This document shows, one piece after another, positions 26,301-34,338 of a DNA stretch of 64,000 nucleotides. Both the position numbers and the translations under genes were made by a program. This DNA comes from an uncultured bacterium. Lineage in GTDB: Bacteria > Bacillota > Clostridia > Lachnospirales > Lachnospiraceae. The DNA is taken from contig CAMWUN010000005.1 in assembly GCA_947177425.1 (NCBI GenBank), positions 1 through 64,000 of the forward strand, written 5' to 3'. How positions within the stretch are numbered: position 1 is the first letter of the stretch; every line of letters starts with the position of its first letter. The notes below the pieces were generated by a model that was not told the origin of the DNA, made no database searches, and worked only from the letters and a program-made list of their open reading frames with translations.

Positions 26301-28673
26301 CTATATTTCCACACACTGCTCTTTCAGGTTTTCACCTGTCACCGTCACCAGAATTTTCCCTTGCTCCCCGGTTTTCTTAAGGACGGCAAGGGCATGGCCT
26401 TCTCCGGCGGTTGTATCCGGCAGTTCATAACCTTTATGATGCCGGGCCCCCACACTGCCAAAAGCCATCAGCTTTGCCGGGCCTTCTACCTGAATGGAAA
26501 GAGGGGTTTGGGCATCCGCTGCCAGAAGACCCTTTTCGTCCACCAGATCTATATTTACAAATATCAGTTTTTCATATTTCTCTACAGAAAGCGCTGTACT
26601 TTCCGGCTTCCCGGACGTCTGAAGGGATGTTCTTCCAATTTCCTTCCCGTCCTCGTAAGCTACTGCAGTCAGCTCTCCCGGCTCATATACCGTATGGAAC
26701 TGTGTTTCATAACTGGTCTTACTGCCGCACGGCTGTATCCCCAGCGATTTTCCGTTTTGGAACAGTTCCACACTGTCCCCTCCTGCATACACCTGAATCA
26801 TAATGGGCTTTCCTTCCTGCCCTTTATAGGAATAACAGAAAGTGCAGTCTGTAAACCGCCATGGACCGAAATTCCGGGGAATCCCATAACTTCCGGGATC
26901 CTGTACCGCAATGCAGGGCTGTTTTGTAAGCCCGTACACAATTTCCCGGTAATAGGAAACAGGACGGCGGTTCCCGGTAATGGAAATGTCCCCTCCCGTA
27001 TTCATCAGATCCGGATATACATTCGTCACTTCTCCCAGATAATCCCATCCTGTCCAGGTAAAATCGCCGATGACCGCAGGGCACCTTGTGATTACATCCC
27101 AGTTTTCCGCAATCTGCTTCGGATAGGTTTCCGTTCCCACCATCACCCGGTCTGCATACTTTTTGGCATCCGGTAGATAACGGGAAGTCATATAATTGTA
27201 TCCGGCAATATCCATGGTGGTTTCCAGTTTATCCAGTATGCCGCCGATAATCGGATGGGACACGATACCCGGCATATTGGTTTCCATGGCCATCATAAAT
27301 ACATTCACATCCCCTTTTCCGGTGTCGGCTTTTCCCTCCGTAATGTCCTCCACGATTTTTGCCAGCCCGTCTCCTGCGGCAAAGGCGCCGTTGATGCCGT
27401 TGGTGGTAAAGCGGGTGGCATCCATCTGGTGAAATTTATCGCCAAGCATCCGGCTTGTCTCAAGACCTTTTTCCGTACAGATTTCAAAAATCTCATTGCC
27501 CGTGGAATACATAATCACACAGGGATGATTGTAATCTGCTTCCACCATATGGGCAATATCACGCTCCCAGCTTCTCTCAAAATCAATGGCATAGTCGAAA
27601 CTTACTTTGCTTTTATTCCAGACATCCACCAGTTCATCCATCACATAAACGCCCAGCCGGTCACAGGCTCCAAGCAATGCCTGGGATGCAGGATTGTGGG
27701 CGGAACGCACTGCATTGAACCCGGCTTCCTTTAAACGTTTCACACGGCGGTATTCATAATCCTCATAAGTGGCCGCCCCTAAAAGTCCCTGGTCATGATG
27801 GATGCAGGCTCCCCGCAGTTTTACCGTCCTTCCGTTGACTCTGAGGCCATGGCGGGCATCCACGGAAAGCTTCCGTATACCTGAAGTTACAACGGCCCCA
27901 TCCAGCGCCTTTTCCCCATCGGAAAGTGTCACAGACACAGTGTAAAGTTCCGGCGAAAACTCATCCCACAGCTTTGCCTGGTCAATATAAATATTTTTGC
28001 GCAGTTCAAGAACGCTTTGGCTCTTTATTCTTACCGGATAGGTATTGTCCGCCGCCGTATTTCCTTCCATGTCTTTCACAGCCACCGATACCTGAATGGT
28101 CTGGGCCTTAAGGCTGTCGTTGTGGATTTTGGCAGATACATTTACCAAGGCGCCATCTTCATCCGCCTCCAGGGTTGTAAATCGCAAATCACCAGGCTTT
28201 ATGTAAATACTGCCCCCGTGAATCAGCCACACATCCCGGTAGATTCCTGCCCCGCTGTACCAGCGGCTGCTGCGGGTACCGCACTTAACGGCTACAAGCA
28301 CCTCGTTTTCTTCCCCGAATTTTAGATAATCACCGGCATCAACCATAAAATCTGTGTAGCCGTAGGCGCTCTCTCCTGCCTTGGACTGATTGACAAATAC
28401 GCTGGCATTTCTATATATTCCTTCAAACTGCAGCATCACATGGCCGCTCTGGTACTCCTCCGGAACAAAAAAGCGCTTATAATACTTGTATTCGGCCCCG
28501 TCAATGTTCCCTGTAAATCCCCCGTTTACCGCTCCGTCCTTCTGCTCCTCATGAAACATGGCATCGTAAGGCAGATTTACCTCCTTTGCATTGTCCGGCA
28601 CATGAAACACCAGTTCAAAAGGGTCCAGATCCTTCCACACTTTCCAGTTATCATTAAAATTTATTTTTTCCAT
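26301..28673 (-). CDS. Glycoside hydrolase family 2 (beta-galactosidase-like)
   Basis: GH2 layout: sugar-binding jelly roll (FNDNWKVW, YKRFFVPEEY), an immunoglobulin-like domain, then a TIM barrel with RSAHNPASQALL, acid/base MYSTGNEIFE and probable nucleophile region GTETYP, followed by a DUF4982/C-terminal beta-domain (VQVYAGGDSVELFQNGKSLG). The catalytic glutamates are therefore present. Family members cleave beta-galactosides, beta-glucuronides or related links; the precise sugar is unclear. The ATG at 28673 (AGAAGGCGG upstream) is preferred over the track start (28691). It lies between the MBL-fold gene and GH78 in the operon. Confidence 0.92.
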   Translation of the reverse strand: MEKINFNDNWKVWKDLDPFELVFHVPDNAKEVNLPYDAMFHEEQKDGAVNGGFTGNIDGAEYKYYKRFFVPEEYQSGHVMLQFEGIYRNASVFVNQSKAGESAYGYTDFMVDAGDYLKFGEENEVLVAVKCGTRSSRWYSGAGIYRDVWLIHGGSIYIKPGDLRFTTLEADEDGALVNVSAKIHNDSLKAQTIQVSVAVKDMEGNTAADNTYPVRIKSQSVLELRKNIYIDQAKLWDEFSPELYTVSVTLSDGEKALDGAVVTSGIRKLSVDARHGLRVNGRTVKLRGACIHHDQGLLGAATYEDYEYRRVKRLKEAGFNAVRSAHNPASQALLGACDRLGVYVMDELVDVWNKSKVSFDYAIDFERSWERDIAHMVEADYNHPCVIMYSTGNEIFEICTEKGLETSRMLGDKFHQMDATRFTTNGINGAFAAGDGLAKIVEDITEGKADTGKGDVNVFMMAMETNMPGIVSHPIIGGILDKLETTMDIAGYNYMTSRYLPDAKKYADRVMVGTETYPKQIAENWDVITRCPAVIGDFTWTGWDYLGEVTNVYPDLMNTGGDISITGNRRPVSYYREIVYGLTKQPCIAVQDPGSYGIPRNFGPWRFTDCTFCYSYKGQEGKPIMIQVYAGGDSVELFQNGKSLGIQPCGSKTSYETQFHTVYEPGELTAVAYEDGKEIGRTSLQTSGKPESTALSVEKYEKLIFVNIDLVDEKGLLAADAQTPLSIQVEGPAKLMAFGSVGARHHKGYELPDTTAGEGHALAVLKKTGEQGKILVTVTGENLKEQCVEI

Positions 28674-28705
28674 ATTATACCGCCTTCTCACATATATTTT
28701 AAAAA

Positions 28706-29557
28706 CTATTTCCCATAGACTGTCATAAGCAGATCTTTCCGTATGAAAATGCTGACATTCTTCCAGCGTACCCGACAGAGAGCAGACGCCTTTTCATCTC
28801 TCTCAATAAACGGATGGTTCAGCTTATCTTCTATTACAGCAGTCCCTGCATAAACCCCATCCACCAGCTCTATGTACTGGTTCAGATATTCTTTGGCAAT
28901 GGGGCAGCCATTATGGTTGGGAAACAGAAAATCATATGACTTTTCCAGCCCCTTAAGGCGTTCCCCATTGGCCTTCAGATTGTCCAGACGTTCCTTTACA
29001 TTATAAGGCGCTTCCGGATTCCGGGAGTTATCGTACATCAGTGTCTGGGCGCTCTCATATTCATCCCCCGTAAAAAGCATCCTGTGCTCCCTGTCCAGAA
29101 AAAACAAGCTGCTGTTGCAGTGGGCAGGCGCAGCCACCAAAACTTCCACCTTTCTCCCTCCCAGTTCAAAAATATAGCCGTCCCCTACTGTTATTTTTTC
29201 ATAGTCCGCAAAAGGAAGTTTTGCCAGATCGAAAGGCACCGCTCCCTCTCCATATACGGAAGGGGCGTCTGTTTCCCACCCGGGGCTTACAAAGACTCTT
29301 TCAAATTCCCCGTTTCCTCCTGCATGATCCGGGTGGAAGTGGGTGTTTGCCACCAAAACCGGCTTATCGGTCAGCTTTTCTACAAAGGCCCTTAAGTTCC
29401 CTGCACCGTAACCGGTATCAATCAGCAGGGCTTTTTCATCCCCTTCCAGCAAGTACATATTTTCTGTTCCGTTCATAAAGCTTATAATCCATGTACCTTC
29501 ATCCATCTTCCAGGCCATGTAACTTCCAAAAATCTGTTCCAGTGTTGGTTCCTGCAT
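28706..29557 (-). CDS. Metallo-beta-lactamase-fold hydrolase
   Basis: The zinc-site motif THFHPDHAGG and the later LFTGDEYE show an MBL-fold metallohydrolase of the glyoxalase II-like class; length 283 residues, no signal peptide. MBL proteins hydrolyse esters, lactones or thioesters. AAGGAGG lies 7 bases ahead of the ATG. It is the first gene of the GH2-GH78-GH3 operon (32 bases to the GH2 start), so an action on a sugar ester or lactone released during glycan breakdown is possible; this is inference. Confidence 0.88.
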   Translation of the reverse strand: MQEPTLEQIFGSYMAWKMDEGTWIISFMNGTENMYLLEGDEKALLIDTGYGAGNLRAFVEKLTDKPVLVANTHFHPDHAGGNGEFERVFVSPGWETDAPSVYGEGAVPFDLAKLPFADYEKITVGDGYIFELGGRKVEVLVAAPAHCNSSLFFLDREHRMLFTGDEYESAQTLMYDNSRNPEAPYNVKERLDNLKANGERLKGLEKSYDFLFPNHNGCPIAKEYLNQYIELVDGVYAGTAVIEDKLNHPFIERDEKASALCRVRWKNVSIFIRKDLLMTVYGK

Positions 29558-29610
29558 ATAGCTGCCTCCTTATAAATTTTCTCATTCCTATCTTAATATA
29601 TTTTTATAAA

Positions 29611-29699
29611 AAATGGTACGACACCATTTATTCTTTATACGATATTATTTACGATTCAGACATGATGCAGTTGACACTTCCGCAGGCGTATTTTATGTT
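29611..29699 (+). promoter_or_regulatory. Promoter and dyad operator of the GH3 gene (shared with 44.1-kb esterase)
   Basis: A perfect inverted repeat AAATGGT-N5-ACCATTT spans 29612-29630, followed by TTCTTTATACGATATTATTT. The core promoter is TTGACA (29671-29676), 17 bases, TATGTT (29694-29699). The same arrangement, nearly base for base in the upstream 38 bases, occurs at 43941-44030 ahead of the sialate-O-acetylesterase-like gene. The dyad could also control the divergent MBL-GH2-GH78-GH3 operon. Confidence 0.8.
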
Positions 29700-29729
29700 A
29701 TAGAAAACTATATTTAGGAGGCTACCATC

Positions 29730-31997
29730 ATGGAAAGAAATCTGAAAGAATTAATCGGCCAGATGACATTAGAGGAAAAAGCCGGCATGTGCTCCGGGCT
29801 GGATTTCTGGCATTTAAAGGGCGTAGAACGGCTGGGCATACCCAGCGTCATGGTCAGCGACGGCCCTCACGGCCTGCGTAAGCAGGATGAAAAAGGCGAC
29901 CATCTGGGTATCAATGACAGCATCAAAGCCGTATGCTTTCCTCCCGCTGTCCTCAGCGCCTGCTCTTTTGACCGGGAATTGATGGGTCAGTTCGGCGATG
30001 CAATAGGCCGGGAAGCACAGGCAAATGATTTATCCGTAGTGCTGGGCCCCGGCGTCAACATCAAACGCTCGCCTTTGTGCGGACGTAACTTTGAATATTA
30101 CTCGGAAGATCCTTATCTGGCAGGGGAAACCGCCGCCTCATTTATAAATGGTGTGCAGTCACATCATGTCGGCACATCCGTAAAACATTTTGCCGGAAAC
30201 AATCAGGAATTCAACCGTATGAGCAGTTCTTCCAACATTGATGAACGGACCCTTAGGGAAATATACCTTCCTGCTTTTGAGACTGCTGTAAAAAAGGCAC
30301 AGCCCTATACCGTTATGTGCTCCTACAACCGCTTAAACGGCGTCTTTTCTTCCGAAAACCGCTGGCTTCTGACGGATGTGCTCCGGGAGGAATGGGGATT
30401 TCAGGGTTATGTCATGTCAGACTGGGGCGCAGTCAATGAACGGGTTCCCGGCTTAAAAGCAGGTCTTGAACTTGAGATGCCTTCTTCTAACGGCGCCAAC
30501 GACCAGGAAATCATTGCTGCAGTGAAAAACGGGGACCTGGAGGAATCTGTTTTGGATCAGGCAGTGGAAAGGATTCTGCATATTATTTTCAAATATACAG
30601 ACAACCGTGAAGACGCTGAATTTACCCTGGAAAAAGACCACGCACTGGCCGCCCGCATCGCAGAAGAATCCATGGTTCTGTTAAAAAATGAAAATGTACT
30701 CCCACTGAAAGAAGATGAAAAGATTGCGTTCATCGGAGAGTTTGCCGCAAAGCCGCGCTATCAGGGCGGCGGAAGTTCCCATATAAACAGTTTCCGCGTC
30801 AGCAGTATTTTAGAGGAAGTAAAAGACCGTCCAGGCATCACTTATGTAAAAGGATTTTCTGCGGACAGCGATCTCTATGATGAGGTTCTTGCCAGGGAAG
30901 CCATTGATGCAGCCGCCAAAGCAGATAAGGCTGTTATTTTTGCCGGGCTTCCAGACAGCTTCGAGTCGGAAGGCTACGACCGCACCCACATGAGACTGCC
31001 CCAATGTCAGAACCGCCTGATTGAAGAAGTCCTGAAAGTACAGCCTGAAACAATTGTTGTCCTTCACAACGGCTCGCCTGTTGAAATGCCCTGGCTTTCC
31101 AGGGTAAAAGGTATTCTGGAAGCTTATCTGGGAGGACAGGCGGTAGGGACTGCCCTTGCCGGCATCCTTTTCGGCAAAGTAAACCCTTCCGGCAAGCTGG
31201 CGGAAACCATGCCTTACAAACTTTCTGACAATCCTTCCCATCTGTGCTTTGGCGATGCTGAAAATGTCGACTACAACGAAGGCATTTTTGTTGGATACCG
31301 TTACTACGAAGCCAAAGAGATGCCTGTTGCCTTCCCCTTTGGATTCGGCCTTTCCTACACCACCTTTTCCTACAGCAATTTAAGTATAGATAAGGAAAAG
31401 ATCCAGGATACCGATACCCTCACCGTAACCGTGGACGTAACCAATACCGGAAACGTGGAAGGAAAGGAAATTGTCCAGCTTTACGTCAGCGACCTGACCC
31501 ATGCTGCGCGCCGGCCCGTCAAAGAACTGAAAGGTTATGACAAAGTTTCCTTAAAGCCCGGCGAAACAAAAACCATTACATTTACCCTTGATTACCGGAG
31601 TTTTGCCTGGTACAACACTGACATACACGACTGGTATGCGGCGGCGGGCGACTATGAAATCCTTATCGGCGCTTCCTCACAGGATATACGCCTGACTGGA
31701 AAAGTCTGCCTTTGCACAGACAAAATGCTGCCTCTGAAAATACATATGAACACGACTCTGGGAGAATTATCCGCAGACCCGCGCACAAAAGAATACGGAC
31801 AGAAATTCAAAAAATCCCTTGACGACTTTTTCGGCGTGATGGATTCTGATGGAAAAACCGATGACGCGGATACGGCAGACTCTGATGATATGGGCGCAGC
31901 CATTGCGGCCTCCATGCCCCTTAGAAATGTAACCACCTTTGGACTTTATACAAAGGAAGAACTTCAGGAAATGATTGAGAAATTAAACAATTTGTAA
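29730..31997 (+). CDS. Glycoside hydrolase family 3 beta-glucosidase
   Basis: The 755-residue GH3 starts LIGQMTLEEKAGMCSGLDFW and shows VSDGPHGLRKQ, SVKHFAGNNQEFNR, the nucleophile motif VMSDWGAVNE, a second domain (LLKNENVLPL, GGGSSHI) and a C-terminal fibronectin-III-like domain (FGFGLSYTTFSYSNL). This matches intracellular beta-glucosidases of the BglB/DesR type. AGGAGG precedes the ATG. The last 80 residues are an acidic extension (KTDDADTADSDD) not typical of the family. It is divergent from the MBL-GH2-GH78-GH3 operon and probably works with it. Confidence 0.94.
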   Translation: MERNLKELIGQMTLEEKAGMCSGLDFWHLKGVERLGIPSVMVSDGPHGLRKQDEKGDHLGINDSIKAVCFPPAVLSACSFDRELMGQFGDAIGREAQANDLSVVLGPGVNIKRSPLCGRNFEYYSEDPYLAGETAASFINGVQSHHVGTSVKHFAGNNQEFNRMSSSSNIDERTLREIYLPAFETAVKKAQPYTVMCSYNRLNGVFSSENRWLLTDVLREEWGFQGYVMSDWGAVNERVPGLKAGLELEMPSSNGANDQEIIAAVKNGDLEESVLDQAVERILHIIFKYTDNREDAEFTLEKDHALAARIAEESMVLLKNENVLPLKEDEKIAFIGEFAAKPRYQGGGSSHINSFRVSSILEEVKDRPGITYVKGFSADSDLYDEVLAREAIDAAAKADKAVIFAGLPDSFESEGYDRTHMRLPQCQNRLIEEVLKVQPETIVVLHNGSPVEMPWLSRVKGILEAYLGGQAVGTALAGILFGKVNPSGKLAETMPYKLSDNPSHLCFGDAENVDYNEGIFVGYRYYEAKEMPVAFPFGFGLSYTTFSYSNLSIDKEKIQDTDTLTVTVDVTNTGNVEGKEIVQLYVSDLTHAARRPVKELKGYDKVSLKPGETKTITFTLDYRSFAWYNTDIHDWYAAAGDYEILIGASSQDIRLTGKVCLCTDKMLPLKIHMNTTLGELSADPRTKEYGQKFKKSLDDFFGVMDSDGKTDDADTADSDDMGAAIAASMPLRNVTTFGLYTKEELQEMIEKLNNL

Positions 31998-32009
31998 ATT
32001 GATATAAAA

Positions 32010-32059
32010 AGAGCCTCAGCCGGGCAGAGGAGCAATGAATGATTTTATCTCCTCTGCCC
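32010..32059 (-). terminator. Terminator between convergent GH3 and AAA/nuclease genes
   Basis: GGGCAGAGGAG pairs perfectly with CTCCTCTGCCC across a 16-base loop, overlapping the stop of the AAA/PD-(D/E)XK gene. On the minus strand an 11-base spacer and then a TTTTT run follow. No T run follows on the plus strand. Confidence 0.5.
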
Positions 32060-33646
32060 ATACGTTATGTTTCCAAGCTTCTCTATCACACAGCTATGCG
32101 GTTTGCTTTCCTTATCCTTATCCTTGTCATAGTTCACTCCCACAAGCATTATTTCACCGCTGAAACCTTCCAGCGCTTTGAAATAATGCCTATCTTTAAT
32201 CTGCTGTATCGCTGTGCAGGCTGATTTATCATATTTTAATTCTACTATAATTGCAGGCTTCCCGGTATGTGGCAACGGAAGAAAAACAACGTCGGCAAAA
32301 CCGCGCCCTGCTGGAAGTTCCCGGATTATTCTATAATCCTTCCTTGCGCTGTAGTATGCCAGACTGATAGCACACCCAAGCGAATTCTCGTCATTATAAG
32401 TAAGTATGGAAGCTACCTCCGTATGCGCCCTGTCAAGCCCTTCCGCAACACGTTTTTCATTGCCCGAAAGTGTGTCTTCAAGAAGTTTTTCAGATGCCTT
32501 CAGTACGCGCATAACTTCCTGCCATCCTCCGACGCTCATAGCATTTTCAAATTCCTCAATAATTTCCTTGTTGGGAATGAAAGATTCCTTTTTCTCTGAG
32601 TCATAGGCAAGATATCCCAAATGAATCAGCAGTGTCAACACATCATCTTTTGTTTTAAACGTACGCATATCATTCTGGAAGCTGCGTGTGTTCACCTTAA
32701 CCCGGCCGCCGCCAAGCATCTGAACAATATCTGAACGCAGTCCGTCAAAATCCATATCCATATAGATTTTCAATGCCTCATAAGTCTCTGTGGAAGTCCA
32801 GTAATTAGAAAAATCCTGACAGCGCATTGCCTCAACCACTGATCTTGGGTTATAAATATGCTGGAACTTTTTAAACATATATCCGTCATACCATCTGCCT
32901 GTCGCCTCAAAATCCATATGATACTGTTCACATAAGTTCTTTACTTCTGCCTCTGTAAATCCGGTATATTCCTCAAAAACATATTGGCTGGTCATCGAAT
33001 ATTCAGCAAACATATTCAGGGCAGAGTGCGTACCATATTTTTTTACCGGAAGAATTCCCGTCATATAAGCCAGTGCGACATAAGGCTGGTCTTTCAAAAG
33101 GTTACGCAGGAAATCAAGATAATGCTTCTGCAACTCCTCCTCCTCCTGCTTTTCACGCATCACACAATCCCACTCATCTATCAGAAAAACAAACTGCCTG
33201 TCTGTTTCCACATAAATATTCTCCAGAACAACGGCAAGATCCGTTTCATGTTCCGAAAACAGTCCCCCGTATACCCTGCGTATCTCTGCAATAACAACCT
33301 GCTCTAAATATTCCGTCACTTCCTGATTTCTGGCTTTGCCCAAAAGCTGCTGCATATTAAGAAAAATTACATCATACTTGTTCAAGTGTTCTTTAAAGGT
33401 TTCATTATTTTCTATTTTATAACCTGTAAACAACGCTTCTGAATCGCAGCCGCAGCTATAATAAGCTGCCAGCATCTCAAGTGCCATGGATTTTCCAAAG
33501 CGCCGGGGTCTGCTGACACAAATAAACTGCTCTCTTGTATTTAAACATTTATTGGTATATGCTATCAGTTCTGTCTTATCCACATATATTTCTGAACGGA
33601 CCGCTTTCCAAAAACTTTTATTTCCCGGATTCAGATAAATTCCCAT
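32045..33646 (-). CDS. AAA-ATPase-like protein with C-terminal PD-(D/E)XK nuclease domain
   Basis: This is the DUF1703-type architecture. The N-terminal AAA-like domain has SRPRRFGKSMALEML (P-loop) and FVFLIDEWDCVM (Walker B). The C-terminal fold has GFADVVF and VELKYDKSA, fitting the Asp and ExK of a PD-(D/E)XK nuclease. These proteins are numerous in gut Bacillota and Bacteroidota; their function is unproven, with mobile-element or defence roles suggested. I start at the ATG 33646 (GGGAGGT upstream, giving MGIYLNPGN), not at 33673. It stands alone between the GH3 and the small-protein repeat. Confidence 0.88.
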   Translation of the reverse strand: MGIYLNPGNKSFWKAVRSEIYVDKTELIAYTNKCLNTREQFICVSRPRRFGKSMALEMLAAYYSCGCDSEALFTGYKIENNETFKEHLNKYDVIFLNMQQLLGKARNQEVTEYLEQVVIAEIRRVYGGLFSEHETDLAVVLENIYVETDRQFVFLIDEWDCVMREKQEEEELQKHYLDFLRNLLKDQPYVALAYMTGILPVKKYGTHSALNMFAEYSMTSQYVFEEYTGFTEAEVKNLCEQYHMDFEATGRWYDGYMFKKFQHIYNPRSVVEAMRCQDFSNYWTSTETYEALKIYMDMDFDGLRSDIVQMLGGGRVKVNTRSFQNDMRTFKTKDDVLTLLIHLGYLAYDSEKKESFIPNKEIIEEFENAMSVGGWQEVMRVLKASEKLLEDTLSGNEKRVAEGLDRAHTEVASILTYNDENSLGCAISLAYYSARKDYRIIRELPAGRGFADVVFLPLPHTGKPAIIVELKYDKSACTAIQQIKDRHYFKALEGFSGEIMLVGVNYDKDKDKESKPHSCVIEKLGNITYGQRR

Positions 33647-33722
33647 TCCCCGTACCTCCCAAAGTTTAAACAATTATATCAAATTCTTTTTTCTTTATCT
33701 ACTGCCAATTTGCATGGACATC

Positions 33723-33769
33723 AAAAAGAGCCAGTAACCTGCATTTCCATGCACTTACCGGCTCTTTTA
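33723..33769. terminator. Terminator of small-protein gene copy 1
   Basis: AAAAGAGCCAGTAA pairs with TTACCGGCTCTTTT around a 17-base loop with one mismatch. A and T tails on both sides make it potentially bidirectional. The same hairpin is found in copy 2. Confidence 0.85.
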
Positions 33770-33812
33770 CTCTCTAAAATTATTCTTTTGTTCCTCCATA
33801 CCGCTTATCAGC

Positions 33813-33998
33813 CTATTTCTTTAACATCTGATAAACAAGGGCTGTATTGGTATTTCCCGACATTGCAAGCATGCCGCATGCGATTTCCGCACCATGCTCT
33901 TCCATTGTTGTCCTGAAATATTTTGCAATTCTCTCCTTAAGGGATACTCTGTTTCTGCCTTCTGTATAGGCTTTTCCTTTTAATGCTATTGTACTCAT
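33813..33998 (-). CDS. 61-residue small protein, copy 1 (unknown function)
   Basis: The small, basic, soluble protein starts MSTIALKGKAYTEGRNRV and ends YQMLKK. It has no signal peptide, membrane helix or double-glycine leader, and a single Cys (EIACGML). GAGAGGT precedes the ATG and a strong terminator follows. The near-identical copy at 42522-42707 differs at 11 of 186 bases, 8 of them synonymous (protein changes K/E, H/Y, T/A). That pattern supports a translated, selected gene. I do not recognise the family. It lies just downstream of the ABC operon terminator and has its own 5' region. Confidence 0.8.
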   Translation of the reverse strand: MSTIALKGKAYTEGRNRVSLKERIAKYFRTTMEEHGAEIACGMLAMSGNTNTALVYQMLKK

Positions 33999-34017
33999 AA
34001 CTTAACCTCTCTTTCTT

Positions 34018-34055
34018 TTTAACATAAGGATGGCTGGCACAGCCTGGCATCCGTT
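34018..34055 (+). repeat. Dispersed REP-like palindromic repeat, module A (second copy)
   Basis: TTAACATAAGGATGGCTGGC followed by an imperfect palindrome (GGATGGCTGGC...GCCTGGCATCC) matches 20044-20088 read on the opposite strand. A module-B-like stretch (about 34053-34092) follows directly, as it does at purA. Confidence 0.75.
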
Positions 34056-34159
34056 GTTACAATAAGTTAAACCGCGAAGCATGGCAGCGTTTGCTGCTGT
34101 TTTGCTTTCGCTTTACATGTTATATCTTACAGCTTAAAAAAGAGGAATTCTAGGTTGGA

Positions 34160-34190
34160 TTTTGACTCTTTTTAAGGCAATATTGACTTT
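34160..34190. promoter_or_regulatory. TTGAC direct repeats spaced 21 bp (copy 1)
   Basis: TTGAC starts at 34162 and again at 34183, two helical turns apart, inside TTTTGACTC...ATTGACTTT. Equivalent pairs are at 42838/42859 and, reading the minus strand, at 42364-42389 before the GH39 operon. A 21-bp period suits AraC-type DNA-binding domains such as that of the YesN-like regulator encoded nearby. Confidence 0.6.
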
Positions 34191-34193
34191 TTA

Positions 34194-34230
34194 TTTACAA
34201 TAGACTGGCTTGCGAAACATGGCAGTTCCC
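34194..34230 (+). repeat. Dispersed repeat, module B
   Basis: TTACAATAGACTGGCTTGCG and the following bases resemble stretches at 19975-20012 (minus), 34053-34092 (plus) and 56584-56622 (minus). The core is TAAGCTGGYTTGC followed by an A/G-rich tract and GCGYTTG. Similarity is partial. Confidence 0.5.
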
Positions 34231-34262
34231 TATGCAGCACGGCGTTGGCAGGCAGCAGAAAA

Positions 34263-34286
34263 CCGCAAAACTTTTGCGTTTTGCGG
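34263..34286 (-). terminator. Terminator of the GH39/two-component/ABC operon
   Basis: A 9-bp perfect stem (CCGCAAAAC / GTTTTGCGG, 6-base loop) with TTTT on the minus-strand side lies about 50 bases after the last permease stop. Confidence 0.75.
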
Positions 34287-34338
34287 CTTCCTCTATTATT
34301 CCATATTCATTTTATACTATACTATACTTTCCATACCT

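Larger units (their letters stand above)
33723..34192 (-). repeat. Small-protein module, copy 1 (direct repeat bracketing the GH39/ABC operon)
   Basis: A unit of about 470 bases comprises terminator, 61-aa gene, 5' region with REP-like module A, and a TTGAC-N16-TTGAC element. The same unit in the same orientation lies at 42432-42868. Copy 1 carries extra module A/B sequence (about 34040-34105) that is shortened in copy 2. The two copies flank the operon at 34339-42252. Confidence 0.9.

Noticed and set aside
34160-34190. TTGAC pairs as LytTR-type regulator sites
   Set aside because: Spacing (21 bp) would fit, but the sequence is not the LytTR consensus and no LytTR regulator is in the window; an AraC-domain regulator is.
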